A stretch of 64,000 nucleotides of DNA from Catonia carolina (taxonomy: Eukaryota; Arthropoda; Insecta; Hemiptera; Achilidae): NCBI GenBank assembly GCA_035578175.1, contig JAQMRL010000002.1, positions 80,385,325 to 80,449,324 on the forward strand, given 5' to 3'. Under the pieces are notes generated by a model. It had not been told where the DNA came from and searched no databases. It was given only the letters and a program-made list of their open reading frames with translations. How positions within the stretch are numbered: the first letter of the stretch is position 1; every line of letters begins with the position of its first letter. A program made the position numbers and the translations under genes. This document shows, in pieces, positions 33,615-44,595 of this stretch.

Positions 33615-34027
33615 TATTCTTGTACAGACTCAGGCCGACCATTCCTGAGAGAGTATGGTTAATTAAACCCCAATCATCAAAGTACACCGGTAACCATTGT
33701 CTAGTATTCAAATCCGTATAAAAGTAACTACCTTTACTAGGATTTGAACCAGGAACCTTCGTCTCCGAAAAATCAGCTGTTAAACAGCTGACTCACGGCG
33801 ACGACTTTACCTCTAGACCAACCCGGTGGGTTATGTAGGTTATAACTGATATTAAAAGACCAAAACAATGGCTGAAAAAATATTTAACAGATCTATGAAA
33901 GCAAGTATTGGTGTAGTTAGTGGCAAGTGATTGGCTAGCTATAAAGTGGGTAGGGGGCAATGCATACGTAAAGAAAGCTCATCACCCTTGAAAAATAGTA
34001 TAATTTCTAACATAATATGATTAGACT

Positions 34028-34512
34028 AGTAAAGGTAGTTACTTTTATACGGATTTGAATACTAGACAGTCGTTACGGGTGTACTTTGATGGTTGGGGTT
34101 CAATTAACCATACTCTCTCAGGAATGATCGGCCTGGGTTTGTACAAGACTACAGTCTCATTTACACGTCATACACATCATCCTCATCTGATTGGGTGATG
34201 GGGTTGCTTATTGTTCTCAATTGAACTGATTGCAACGTACACATATTAGGGATTACAAAAAAAAAAAAAATGATTAGAGAGTAATATTTTTTTTTTTTTA
34301 AATCCCTAATGTGTGTACGTTGCAATCTGTTCAATTCAGAACAATAAGCAACCCCATCACCCAATCAGATGAGGATGATGTGTATGACGTGTAAATGAGA
34401 CTGTAGTCTTGTACAGACTCAGGTCGACCATTCCTGAGAGAGTATGGTTAATTGAACCCCAACCATCAAAGTACACCGGTAGCCACTGCCTAGCATTCAA
34501 ATCCGTACAAAA
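34028..34512. repeat. Inverted pair of SINE C fragments
   Basis: 34028-34255 is SINE C in plus orientation (agtaaaggtagttacttt to gattacaaaa) and 34296-34512 is the same body in minus orientation (gtacgttgcaatctgttcaa onward), separated by A/T runs. Tail-to-tail, able to form a long hairpin. Confidence 0.82.
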
Positions 34513-34586
34513 GTAATAAAGTAAAAGTAATAAAGTAATAAAGAGAGTAATATAATGAGATTTTAGAGAAAATGAAGAATACTGAC

Positions 34587-34826
34587 CTGTATCATGCCAA
34601 CAAGTGTAGCGATAGTTGTCATTCCATACAATGACAATTCACAAATGGTGAGTTCCATTACAGCGAAGCTAACCAGCTCAGGTCGTGAGATCAAAACGAA
34701 GAAAAGTATTAAAGAAATTATAGTGAGTACCAGAATTAGAATTCCAACGAAAAGGCCTTTGTGCGCTTGAGCACAATCCACTGAATAATGGTGCGGTGAT
34801 CGTTTGTAATGTGCGATTGGTGCCAC
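34587..34826 (-). CDS. Otop: Otopetrin exon 6
   Basis: The acceptor ttagcag and donor CAG|GTCAGT enclose exactly 80 codons in phase 0. The exon encodes HHYSVDCAQAHKGLF, then a long helix (VGILILVLTIISLILFFVLI), then RPELVSFAVMELTICELSLY and a further helix. Conserved histidine, aspartate and glutamate residues in and beside the helices match the family pattern. Confidence 0.95.
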
Positions 34827-34905
34827 CTGCTAACAAACATGAATCAATTTAATTAAATTTTCTTATATATAAAATTACATTCAGTGAAGATTAGACGTTA
34901 TAATA

Positions 34906-35035
34906 CGAGGTGTATTCAGAAAGTAAGTGTACTAACGCTCTCACAGCTGGAGGGATTTTATTTTCGACATGCTGGCTACATTAACGTGTAGCCTGACTTC
35001 TCCTCTTCGCAACGAGACGGGTTCAAGGTATAAAA
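34906..35035 (+). mobile_element. Mariner end fragment
   Basis: TA followed by CGAGGTGTATTCAGAAAGTA, a mariner-type end, then ~100 bp without a usable frame. The partner end was not found. Confidence 0.45.
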
Positions 35036-35071
35036 CTTTTATACAAATGACTGAAGATGTATCATCTTCTA

Positions 35072-35999
35072 CGAGGGGGTACCCAAAAGTATCCGGAATA
35101 GCTCTGCTGTGGGCGGAGCTTGCGCAGTACAAATTCCCGCCACTAGGCTGCTTGTAGCGCTACTCATTGCCAGTTCAATGCCATTTTGTTCGTTGATCTA
35201 GCTTGTTCTGTTCTCGTGCAGTGATTGTTCTCGCTAGTGCTGTTTTGTGCTCGTGTCATTTTTCATGATGGCAAGTTTTAATGAACAACGTGCGGCTGTG
35301 AAATTTTGCTTCTTGCTCGGTAAAAACACCGCGGAAACAGTTGTAATGTTGAACACAGCTTACAAAGACGACGCTATTGGAAAAACCCAAGTGTACGAGT
35401 GGTTTTTGCGCATTAAAAATGGCGACATGTCGATTGAGAACAAACCTCGTTCTGTACGACCGTCGACTTCCCGAACAGACGAAAATGTTGTGAAAATGAA
35501 AGAAATTGTACGAACAGACCGACGACAGACCATTGACTTTTTATCTTTAAGTGTTACGAAGACTACGAAACAGCATTCGTCGTAAAAGACCTAATTTGTG
35601 GCAGACAGGGGACTGGTTTTTCCACCACGACAACGCGCCTGCACACACGGCAATCTCGGTTACCCAGTTTTTGGCGAAAAACGGCATGGTTTTGCTACCA
35701 CACGCACCGTACTCACCCGATCTGGCTCCGTGTGATTTTTTCTTGTTCCCACGCATGAAAAGGGGCATGAAAGGTCTCCGATTTAACAACGTTGATGATG
35801 TCAAGAAAAAAACGACGGATGAGCTGGCAGCCATCACTGAAGAGGAGTACAAAAAATGTTTTGAACAGTGGAAGCACCGGTGGGACAAATGTATTAGTTG
35901 TAATGGAGAGTATTTTGAAGGGGATAACGTTCTTTTGTAAAAAAATTAAAAATAAATAGTTTTAAAAAATAATTCCGGTTTCTTTTGGGTACCCCCTCG
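35072..35999 (+). mobile_element. Deleted copy of the 32.3-kb mariner (928 bp)
   Basis: TA-flanked with the same CGAGGGGGTACCCAAAAG ends. The transposase frame runs from 35265 (MASFNEQR) to RRQTID near 35534, then a ~14-bp filler (ttttatctttaag) and a jump to LRRLRNSIRRK. About 395 bp, including the first aspartate, is missing. Inserted in repeat N. Confidence 0.93.
35265..35940 (+). pseudogene. Mariner transposase, deletion with frameshift
   Basis: The N-terminal helix-turn-helix part (to 35585) and the C-terminal catalytic part (35551-35940, with HHDNAPAH and YSPDLAPCDF) are in different frames across the filler junction. Otherwise nearly identical to the intact copy at 32351-33418, so the deletion is recent. 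Confidence 0.9.
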
Positions 36000-36001
36000 T
36001 A

Positions 36002-36137
36002 TAGATTTTTAATAAACAAAGTTTCTAGTTTCAATTATATGTTATTTACTCTGATGATGGTGGATCCACCGAAACACGTGTAAGTGACAAATAAAAGTTG
36101 ACGCAGTTAAAAAGGAAGGTTAGTGAAATTTATTATA
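36002..36137 (+). repeat. Repeat N, right half
   Basis: agatttttaataaacaaagt through tggatccaccgaaacacgtg to gaaatttatt. The left piece (ttatacaaatgactgaagat) is at 35030-35071, across the mariner. Confidence 0.75.
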
Positions 36138-36899
36138 CAGGGTGATTCAAAACTATACGGCAATCTCTTGAGATCTCATTCTATAGCTAAAAATAAGGAA
36201 AAAAGTTCATGCAAACATATGCCTGAAAAAACTTAGTTAGCAAGTTACGGCTAGCAAAAAATTTCACCTAGAACTCTGTACCCTCGGCGAAGTAACGCCG
36301 TATAAAAATAATAAAGGTAGTTAAAAAGATACAAATATGATTGTTTCTTATGTTTTTTAATCTAAAAAATTGAATAAAATTGGTTCCAGAGCTGTAAATG
36401 CAAAATTTTCAGAGATATCATACATAAAACACAAGAATTTGTGCAAAGAAATAACACATTTTTGTATTTAACGTAAGATTACTTTCATAAATGGTAAATA
36501 AAGGTGTATTTTTTCTTAAATAAATTTGTAGAAAATTTAATTCTGAAAAGATTCATGTGAATTACTCAGGAAAAAAATGAATAATAGATATTGAAATTTC
36601 GCTTTATTTAAAATCAAAACAGACGCACATAAAACGCACATTCTTAACTGCATAAAATATTGATTAATATGTAGATTGGGAGTAACAGCTGATAAATGAT
36701 CAGCTGAATCTTTGTAACTACCTTTAACATTTTTATACGGTCTTACTTCACCGAGGGTACAGAGTTCTAGGTGAAATTTTTTGCTAGCAGTAACTCACTA
36801 ACTAAGCGTTTTCAGGGATATGTTTATAAGAACTTTTTTCTTATTTTTAGCAATAGAATGAGATCACAAGAGATTGCCGTATAGTTTTGAATAACCCTG
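36138..36899. mobile_element. Element H, second copy (762 bp)
   Basis: TA-flanked ends CAGGGTGATTCAAAACTATA and CAGGGTTATTCAAAACTATA (inverted), with long inverted repeats including gtaccctcgg(c/t)gaagta. No transposase; lacks the SINE D seen in the 16.4-kb copy. Confidence 0.88.
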
Positions 36900-36949
36900 T
36901 ATAAATTCATTATATGAAATACAAAATAACATTATATAAAATCAATCTG

Positions 36950-37866
36950 TTTTGGGCAAAAATAAATAGTTGTGTTTCTTATCACATGGTCACCCAATTA
37001 AATGACTGAATCATTTAAGAACAGAAGAGGTAGAGGTGTACTGTGACACTAATCAGAGTTATCTCCTCTGTAAGTAATGAATTTCATTATACAGTTGGAC
37101 CCTGTGGTGAATGAAGTTGATACTGTACTACTTGTACACTGGTCCGTAGTTCATATTTTGCCCACTGTTAGCGCTGTGATGGGGTTGCTGCCGCCGATAG
37201 ATAGTACCAGCGGTCATACCTCTCACAGCGCATGTACCAAGTGGCAACATATAGTATCTGCGCACTGGCGATGCAAAAGGAGAAGGTGACAGTATCGAGT
37301 TCTCTGTGAGCGAGGATCGATACGGGGATTTGACATCTCAACATTGAGTATTCTTTCCGTCATCTGCACCTCTATTCCCAACCCCTCGCTTCACCGGTGA
37401 CTGCTCCCCTTCGGAGGCAGCGGTAAAAGGTGCACGCTGTGTCGGCGACTCGCTCCTATTAGATTAGGCAGCGGTACAGACGACCCCGATTCACTTCACC
37501 GGTGCGCGCACACACACACACACACCGCGTTAGCGGTGAAAGGTGTTCACTGCGTCGGCGGCTGCTCCTAATCTTTTAGGCAGCGGTAAAGACGACCTCC
37601 CCCTTCGATGTTTTACTTTTGAACTACGCCGCCGATGCCTGACCGGTCCTATGAGCTCAAACGACTGCGCTACTACAACCCGGTGGCGACAAAGTGAAGG
37701 TGTCATTTGCAGAGTGGAAAATATTTGCTTTTCAGAGGACGTGGCTTGCTGATTAGCAAACTTTTCCACTGAATGAGTTGTGGCAATGGTAAACCACGTG
37801 ACTCCTCGTTTTACTTAGTAAAACCTCTACACGTTCAAACCAGCCTTTTGGCTGATGACATAAACA
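36950..37866 (+). repeat. Repeat A, split by retroposon B
   Basis: Repeat A from aaaaataaatagttgtgttt to ggtgaatgaagt (37117), then resuming at 37695 with aagtgaaggtgtcatttgca and ending gatgacataaacaac. Confidence 0.88.
37118..37694. mobile_element. Retroposon B, GC-rich (~577 bp)
   Basis: Starts near tactgtactacttgtacact, ends ccggtggcgaca. It contains related blocks (cggcagcg-type: gtcggcgactcgctcctatt and gtcggcggctgctcctaatc) and a (CA)n run. Short direct flanks (aagt/aagt) suggest target-primed insertion. Much more GC-rich than its surroundings. A second copy is at 55178-55748. Confidence 0.8.
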
Positions 37867-37944
37867 ACATATAAAATAGATTTAATTTCAAACTGCAGGC
37901 TGCATTATAAAGATAGATTTACTTATAATGTAATAGGTACTAAC

Positions 37945-38201
37945 TTTATCAAACCGATCTGGTACAGGATGTATAGGGTATGAGAGTCTGCTAATATTTT
38001 TCCACATGACGTAAAGTATTGCCGCACATATCAAGCTGTATTCTATAGTACAAGGGAAAAGGAAAGGACTCGCGTCTTGTACTAACGATCCAATGATATT
38101 CGTTCTTCGACATTCGTAAATATGATGTGGTCCCTTCAAACCTCTTGCTACTCTATGCAGTACTGGAGCCATCGTAGTTGTTGTTCCCAATTTATTAAAC
38201 G
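37945..38201 (-). CDS. Otop: Otopetrin exon 5
   Basis: The acceptor aatttcag is followed by two bases that complete a threonine codon. The exon begins with a variable linker (FNKLGTTTTMAPVLHRVARG), then the conserved CRRTNIIGSLVQDASPFLFP and the helix CTIEYSLICAAILYVMWKNI. It ends at PDRFDK with donor GTTAGT, phase 0. This is the family's central region. Its upstream intron is repeat J with the 61-bp minisatellite, and its downstream intron begins with a repeat A copy. Confidence 0.95.
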
Positions 38202-38267
38202 CTGAAATTAAAAAAAAAACAAAATATTACCTACAATTTTGTAAAATATTATAGAGCATATTGATAT

Positions 38268-38530
38268 AAAAAAAAAAATCTGGTGTGAAACACTCACGTG
38301 ACTTTCTCTTGCCAATGCAAATAATTAACAATAATTCTAGCATTAGAAATAAACAAAAAACTAACCTCGAAAAACAAAACCTTATTTTAATCGTGAGTGA
38401 AAGACGCAAAATGAAAATCAAACTGTTTGGCTTAAAAATACGGAAAATCACTTTTTCATGCTAGACTAGGCTCTGTAGAGAAAAATGCTCTAAATAAAAG
38501 TTGTACATCTTTTAATTTCCTATAAATTTG
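38268..38530 (-). repeat. Repeat J, 3' fragment
   Basis: Inverted J 3' end (aatctggtgtgaaacactca) to gctctaaataaaagttgtac, immediately followed by another J copy in the same orientation. Confidence 0.85.
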
Positions 38531-38536
38531 ATTACA

Positions 38537-39418
38537 TAAAAAAAAAATCTGGTGTGAAACACTCACACGACTTTCTCTTGCCAATGAAAATAATTAACAA
38601 TAATCCTAACATTAGAAATAAACAAAAAACTAAACTCAAAAAACAAAACCTTATTTTAATCGTGAGTGAAAGACGCAAAATGAAAATCGACCTGTTTGGC
38701 TTAAAAATACGGAAAATCACTTTTTCATGCTAAACTAGGCTCTGTAGAGAAAAATGCTCTAAATAAAAGTTGTAGATCTTTTAATTTCCTATAAATTTGA
38801 TTATATACATTTTTGTCGTAAAATGCATACTAAGGCCGAAATCTTATAAAAATAAATTTTTCACACTTTTCGTGAGAAAAAAACAGAAAATCGCTAATTA
38901 CCGCTAAACTAAGCGTTATACAAACATATGTTTTAAATAAAAGTTGTAGGGTTTTAAATTCTTTACATTTCTTACATAAATTTTTGTGCTAAATGCATAT
39001 TAAAGCCGTAATCTTAAAAAAAAACAATTTTTTTACATGAAAACAGCGTCACCAAGAATTTCTGCAAACATGACGCCTACCCTATCTTGTAGAGCATAAA
39101 AAATTTAGTAATTGAGGCGATTTTTAAAAAAAATCATAGGACCAGTTTTTGAAAAAATCGCAAAAAAGTGAAAAATTACATGAATAAACTACTACTACCG
39201 GTTGACCGATTTTTAAAAAAATGTTTGTGTTGGGTCCGGTAGTGGTATGTAGCTTAAATTTCAAGTTTGTACAATGTTCAGTTCTTGAGATATTCTGTTC
39301 CCACACACACACACACAGAGACCAATTGCTAAAAACATGTTTATTGGGTTCAGGAGGTCTAAAAACATGTTTATCTTGGGAAGAGTGTATTTGTTAAAAT
39401 CGACATGAAAACATACTT
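38537..39418 (-). repeat. Repeat J, near full length
   Basis: Inverted, from the T-run/hairpin end to aaaatcgacatgaaaacata. Includes the (CA)n tract near 39302-39319. Confidence 0.85.
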
Positions 39419-39419
39419 T

Positions 39420-41092
39420 TAAACAATAAAAGAATTTCAGCAGACATAGCGTTTACCTTATGTTGTATAGAGAAAAAAATGTAGTAATTGAGGTATAATT
39501 TTAAAAAACTCACAGGAGCCGTTCTTGAGTAAATAACAAAAAAGGGAAAAATTGCACAAATAAACTACTACTGCTGGTTGCTTCATTTTGATAAGAACAA
39601 AACAGTGAAAAATTGCACAAATAAACTACTACTGCTGGTTGCTTCATTTTGATAAGAACAAAACAGTGAAAAATTGCACAAACTACTACTGCTGGTTGCT
39701 TCATTTTGATAAGAACAAAACAGTGAAAAATTGCACAAATAAACTACTACTGCTGGTTGCTTCATTTTGATAAGAACAAAACAGTGAAAAATTGCACAAA
39801 CTACTACTGCTGGTTGCTTCATTTTGATAAGAACAAAACAGTGAAAAATTGCACAAATAAACTACTACTGCTGGTTGCTTCATTTTGATAAGAACAAAAC
39901 AGTGAAAAATTGCACAAATAAACTACTACTGCTGGTTGCTTCATTTTGATAAGAACAAAACAGTGAAAAATTGCACAAACTACTACTGCTGGTTGCTTCA
40001 TTTTGATAAGAACAAAACAGTGAAAAATTGCACAAATAAACTACTACTGCTGGTTGCTTCATTTTGATAAGAACAAAACAGTGAAAAATTGCACAAATAA
40101 ACTACTACTGCTGGTTGCTTCATTTTGATAAGAACAAAACAGTGAAAAATTGCACAAATAAACTACTACTGCTGGTTGCTTCATTTTGATAAGAACAAAA
40201 CAGTGAAAAATTGCACAAACTACTACTGCTGGTTGCTTCATTTTGATAAGAACAAAACAGTGAAAAATTGCACAAATAAACTACTACTGCTGGTTGCTTC
40301 ATTTTGATAAGAACAAAACAGTGAAAAATTGCACAAATAAACTATTACTGCTGGTTGCTTCATTTTGATAAGAACAAAACAGTGAAAAATTGCACAAATA
40401 AACTACTACTGCTGGTTGCTTCATTTTGATAAGAACAAAACAGTGAAAAATTGCACAAATAAACTACTACTGCTGGTTGCTTCATTTTGATAAGAACAAA
40501 ACAGTGAAAAATTGCACAAATAAACTACTACTGCTGGTTGCTTCATTTTGTTAAGAACAAAACAGTGAAAAATTGCACAAATAAACTACTACTGCTGGTT
40601 GTTTCATTTTGATAAGAACAAAACAGTGAAAAATTGCACAAATAAACTACTACTGCTGGTTGTTTCATTTTGATAAGAACAAAACAGTGAAAAATTGCAC
40701 AAATAAACTACTACTGCCGGTTGTTTCATTTTGATAAGAACAAAACAGTTGAAAATTGCACAAATAAACTACTACTGCTGGTTGTTTCATTTTGATAAGA
40801 ACAAAACAGTGAAAAATTGCACAAATAAACCACTACTGCTGGTTGTTTCATTTTGATGAGAATGTTCATGTCGGGTCTCCTAGTCCTAGAGGTACTTTAC
40901 TTAAGTTCCAAGTTCCATCTTAGTACGATACTCCATTCTTGAGATATTTTGTTCGCACAACACACACACCAATTGCTAAAAACATGTTTTTTGAGTTCAG
41001 GGGGCCTAAAAACATGTATTTCCATTGAAAACTTGACATGAAAACAAGACTTTTCTTCTCAATATATTCATACAGGGCAAGAGAAAGTCAAA
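39420..41092 (-). repeat. Repeat J copy expanded by a 61-bp minisatellite
   Basis: J sequence flanks the array on both sides: tctgcaaacatgacgcctac-like at 39440, and tgttcatgtcgggtctccta at 40862 through tatattcatacagggcaaga at 41090. Confidence 0.85.
39544..40860. repeat. 61-bp tandem array, ~22 units
   Basis: Unit gaaaaattgcacaaataaac + tactactgctggttgcttca + ttttgataagaacaaaacag + t. Some units lack taaa and are 57 bp; these occur only in the left two thirds, up to about 40260. Units right of ~40590 have gtttcatt for gcttcatt. The unit corresponds to one segment of repeat J. Confidence 0.95.
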
Positions 41093-41137
41093 AATTGATT
41101 AAATGAATGTAAAAAATAGTGAACGAATAGTACTGAC

Positions 41138-41309
41138 TTGTGTGAGTATTTCGATGAGCGACTTCGATGGTGTTGTTGGCTGGATTATAGAAGGTCAAAA
41201 TTTCATGTTTAGTTTCTTGAACGAGTACGTTGAGCCAGACACTGAGATTAGTTCCAATCATATGCATCAATCCAAACCTGGCCAAAACACGATGTCTCGT
41301 TACTCGCAT
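41138..41309 (-). CDS. Otop: Otopetrin exon 4
   Basis: Encodes a membrane segment (ARFGLMHMIGTNLSVWLNVL) and an extracellular-type loop (QETKHEILTFYNPANNT). The acceptor is a tandem site: ttttagcaacag followed by ATG. Using the first AG would start the exon at 41315 and add two glutamines; using the second starts it at 41309. Both keep the frame, so this may be an alternatively used acceptor. The donor is A|GTCAGT, phase 1. The exon lies immediately beside a minus-oriented repeat J that ends near 41092, about 45 bp past the donor. Confidence 0.92.
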
Positions 41310-41385
41310 CTGTTGCTAAAACATTAAATCAGTTATACGACGTCTGTCCACAAAGAAATACAACATTTATTTAAACAATAAATTT

Positions 41386-42020
41386 CACTAACCTTCCTTT
41401 TTAACTGCGTCAACTTTTATTTTCACTTACACGTGTTTCGGTGGATCCACCATCATCAGAGTAAGTAACATATAATTGAAACTAAAAACTTTATTTATTA
41501 AAAATCTATAGAAGATGATACATCTTCAGTCATTTGTATAAAACAGTTTTATACAAATGACTAAAGATGTATCATCTTCTATAGATTTTTAATAAACAAA
41601 GTTTTTAGTTTTGTTAGAAATAATTGTTACCCTATTATGTAATAAATTATTATTTTGTAAATTTAATGTTTTATTTTGGTAGTATGAGGGGTTGTTTTTT
41701 TGAGTAACAGCGGTAAAGGAGGGGACTGCGCCTCGTGTTTGCGAAGGGTTATGATGTGTGTGTGTATGCATAAGGGTGTTAAGTATTTGAGATTAATAAA
41801 TTTAGTTAATATATATACCAGTATTTCATTGCTTTGATCTCCATCATCCTTGACAAGTAATAAATTGTATGTGTTTGCGAATGTATTGTGGTGTATTTGA
41901 AAAAACACCCCTTACAGTTTCAATTATATGTTATTTACTCTGATGATGGTGGATCCACTGAAACACGTGTAAGTGAAAATAAAAGTTGACGCAGTTTAAA
42001 AAGAAGGTTAATGAAATTTA
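41386..42020. mobile_element. Repeat N, fold-back form, holding a solo LTR
   Basis: Left arm 41386-41545 (aactgcgtcaacttttattt ... catttgtataaaac) is the inverse of the right arm 41546-41611 plus 41917-42020 (gttttatacaaatgactaaa ... aagttgacgcagttt). Arms ~165 bp meet at aaaacagtttt. Confidence 0.85.
41612..41916 (+). mobile_element. Probable solo LTR (305 bp)
   Basis: Begins TGTTAG, ends CTTACA and is flanked by GTTT on both sides (41608-41611; 41917-41920). It interrupts the agtttcaattatatg stretch of repeat N that is intact elsewhere. Contains an AATAAA. No internal retroviral-type genes are present. A 4-bp duplication fits Gypsy/BEL-type LTR elements. Confidence 0.65.
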
Positions 42021-42169
42021 TTATATAAATTCTTTATATAAAATAGAATTAATTTCAAACTGCAGGATGCATTATAAAGATTTATTTTATTTAAACTATA
42101 GATTTATTATAGATATCATTACAACGTTAAATATTCTTTGAAGTATTTCCCTTGGGCATCTACACACTT

Positions 42170-42303
42170 TTTACTTTCTCTTGCCTATAGGAAGGAAAGT
42201 ATTGTTTTCATGTCGATTTTTCGAAATCGAGTTTTCACCGGATCTATACGTTTTCAGACCCCCTGAACCCAAAAAACATGTTTTTAGCGATTGGTCTGTG
42301 TGT

Positions 42304-42344
<41 letters not shown>

Positions 42345-43137
42345 TGTGTGTGAACAGAATATCTCAAGAACGGAACATCGTACGAACTTGAAACTTGAAA
42401 CTTAAGTTACATACCACTACCGGACGCGACACGAACATTTTCATCAAAATCGGTCAACCGGAAGTAGTAGTTTATTCGTATAATTTTTCAGTTTTTTGCG
42501 ATTTTCTCAAAAACTGGTCCTACGATTTTTTTTAAAATCGCCTAATTTACTCAATTTTTTATTCTCTACAAGATAGGGAATAGGGCGCCATGTTTGCTGA
42601 AATTCTCGGTGAGGCTGTTTTCACGTAAAAACGTTGTTTTTTTAAGATTACGGCTTTAATATAAATTTTAGCGCAAAAACTTATATAATAAAAGTTGTAG
42701 AGAATTTAAAAACCTACAACTTCTGTTTCAAACATTTTTTTGTATAACGCTTAGTTTAGCGGTAATTTGCGATTTTCTGTTTTTTTTCTCACGAAAACGT
42801 GAGAAAAATCGATTTTTTTAACATTTCGGTCTTAGTATGCATTTTACGACAAAAGTGTATATAATAAAAGTTATAGAAAATTAAAAGATCTACAACTTTT
42901 GTTTAGAGCATTTTTCTCTACAGAGCCTAGTTTAGCGTGAAAGCGTGATTTTCCGTATTTTTAAGCCAAACTGAGGTTGATTTTCATTTTGCGTCATTCA
43001 CTCATGATTAAAATAAGGTTATGTTTTTGAGGTTAGTTTTTGTTTATTTCTAATATTTTATTAATAATGTTAGGTTTATTATTAATCATTTGCATTGGCA
43101 AGAGAAAGTTGTGTGAGTGTTTCACACCAGATTTTTC
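42170..43137 (+). repeat. Repeat J, full length, with (GT)n expansion
   Basis: Start tactttctcttgcctatagg, end tttcacaccagattttt. A (TG)n run of ~57 bp at 42296-42353 replaces the short one in other copies. Confidence 0.88.
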
Positions 43138-43179
43138 TAGTGGCTTTGCCACAAACGGTATGCGCCCCGGAAAGCTTCA

Positions 43180-43360
43180 ACAGGGCTGGCCCATTGGCTA
43201 AGTGGTTACCGCAACTGGTTTATTGCACTTCTCTGGCGTACTAGTGCGCCAGACAACATCACATAGCGTAGGTTACAGCAAATATTCTTTTCCAAGATTT
43301 TTGCCTTTAGTCACAGTTATCTCCTCTCAAAGTAATCAATTTCATTATCATTATACAGGT
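43180..43360 (+). repeat. Chimera of a SINE E-like head and a repeat A fragment
   Basis: gcccattggctaagtggtta resembles a tRNA-like A box; 43313-43360 matches repeat A (tatctcctctcaaagtaatc). Fragmentary. Confidence 0.4.
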
Positions 43361-43544
43361 ATACGTATCAGACGAACTTATGTCCCATAGTTGAGCGAGT
43401 GAGAGGGAGATATGTGGCATAACTACACATGCACTCAAAGGTCTTCACCGTTATAATCCAAATCTGAAAACATACTAAAGTCGTTATGTTCCTTGTTAGT
43501 TTACTGCGTGGATAAACGCTTGCTCACAACAAATTTTTTTTTTT

Positions 43545-43988
43545 TTTTTTGTAATCCCTAATTTGTGTACGTAGCAATCTGTTTAATTCAGAACAATAAG
43601 CAACCCCACGACCCAATGAGATGAGGATGATGTGTATGACGTGTAAATGACACTGTGTAGTCTTATACAGACCCAGGCCAACCATTGGCGAAGTTGGTAA
43701 CGTGCTCGCCTCTCATCATGCGGTCTTGGGTTCGAATCCCAGTCAGGTACGGCATTTTTTCATACGTTACAAAAAATCATTTCATCATTCACCATCTGCA
43801 TTAGCAGTAATTGCAGAACAGTCGGACGTTAACCATCAAAGTACATCGGTAACCACTGTCTACCATTCAAATCCGTATAAAAGTAACTACCTTTACTAGG
43901 ATTTGAACCAGGAACCTTCGTCTCCAAAAATCAGCTGTTAAACAGATGATTTCGGCGACGACTTTATCTCTAGACCAACCCGGTGGGT
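43545..43988 (-). repeat. SINE C with SINE D substituted in the middle
   Basis: SINE C minus body on both sides; 43684-43830 is SINE D in plus orientation (ttggcgaagttggtaacgtg to cggacgttaa). SINE D replaces ~40 bp of SINE C rather than merely interrupting it. Confidence 0.82.
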
Positions 43989-44111
43989 GATCATAACAAT
44001 GAGTGAAATTATACGACAATGTTATTGGGTAGGCGCGTATGGGTTGTGTGAGTGAGAGCGTTACGCATTCTCTCACTCGCACGGCTAGCGGACATTAGTT
44101 CATCTGAATAC

Positions 44112-44295
44112 TGTAGACCCTGTGGTGGTGAATGAGGTGAAGGTTTCATTTGCAGGGTAGATAGTAGGTAATGCTGATAATTCTACTTTTCCACTCAGTG
44201 AGGAAGGCATGGTAAACCACCTGACTTGTAATTTTACTAACTGAAACCTTTAGAGGTTTAAATCGGTCTTTCAGATGAACACCTGAACACAAATA
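44112..44295 (+). repeat. Repeat A, diverged fragment
   Basis: gaccctgtggtggtgaatga through ggtttaaatcggtctttcag; many differences from the other copies, so probably older. Confidence 0.65.
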
Positions 44296-44595
44296 AAAAC
44301 TAATTCCTTTAGTAAGGTGTTCGGATGAAAATCTCAAATGAAAACGTGTCAAGATTATACATACTGAAGTCACGAGATTGCCTTTTGCGTATGTATGGGC
44401 TGTGAGAAAGGGAAGTGAAAATATGACAGTGCTGCCAACTCAACAGTGCAACACTAATTATAAATTTCATTACCGTGCAGTTTCTACATACATTTTGTAA
44501 GCTGTGGTTACGAGAAAATTTTCTTCATAAACCTTATAAGAAATAAATCTGTCCTGTAATACTGCCTATAGCTTAATTACTATACTATACTAATA

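Larger units (their letters stand above)
32175..33833 (-). repeat. SINE C, split by an intact mariner
   Basis: Inverted SINE C from gcaatctgttcaattcagaa to gtaaatgaggtgta (32291), resuming at 33615 with tattcttgtacagactcagg and ending ctctagaccaacccggtggg. The two halves join cleanly at the TA. Confidence 0.9.

Noticed and set aside
39510..40302. Several ~60-79 residue frames (SLFCSYQNEATSSSS...)
   Set aside because: Artefacts of the 61-bp tandem array; no start context or conserved domain.
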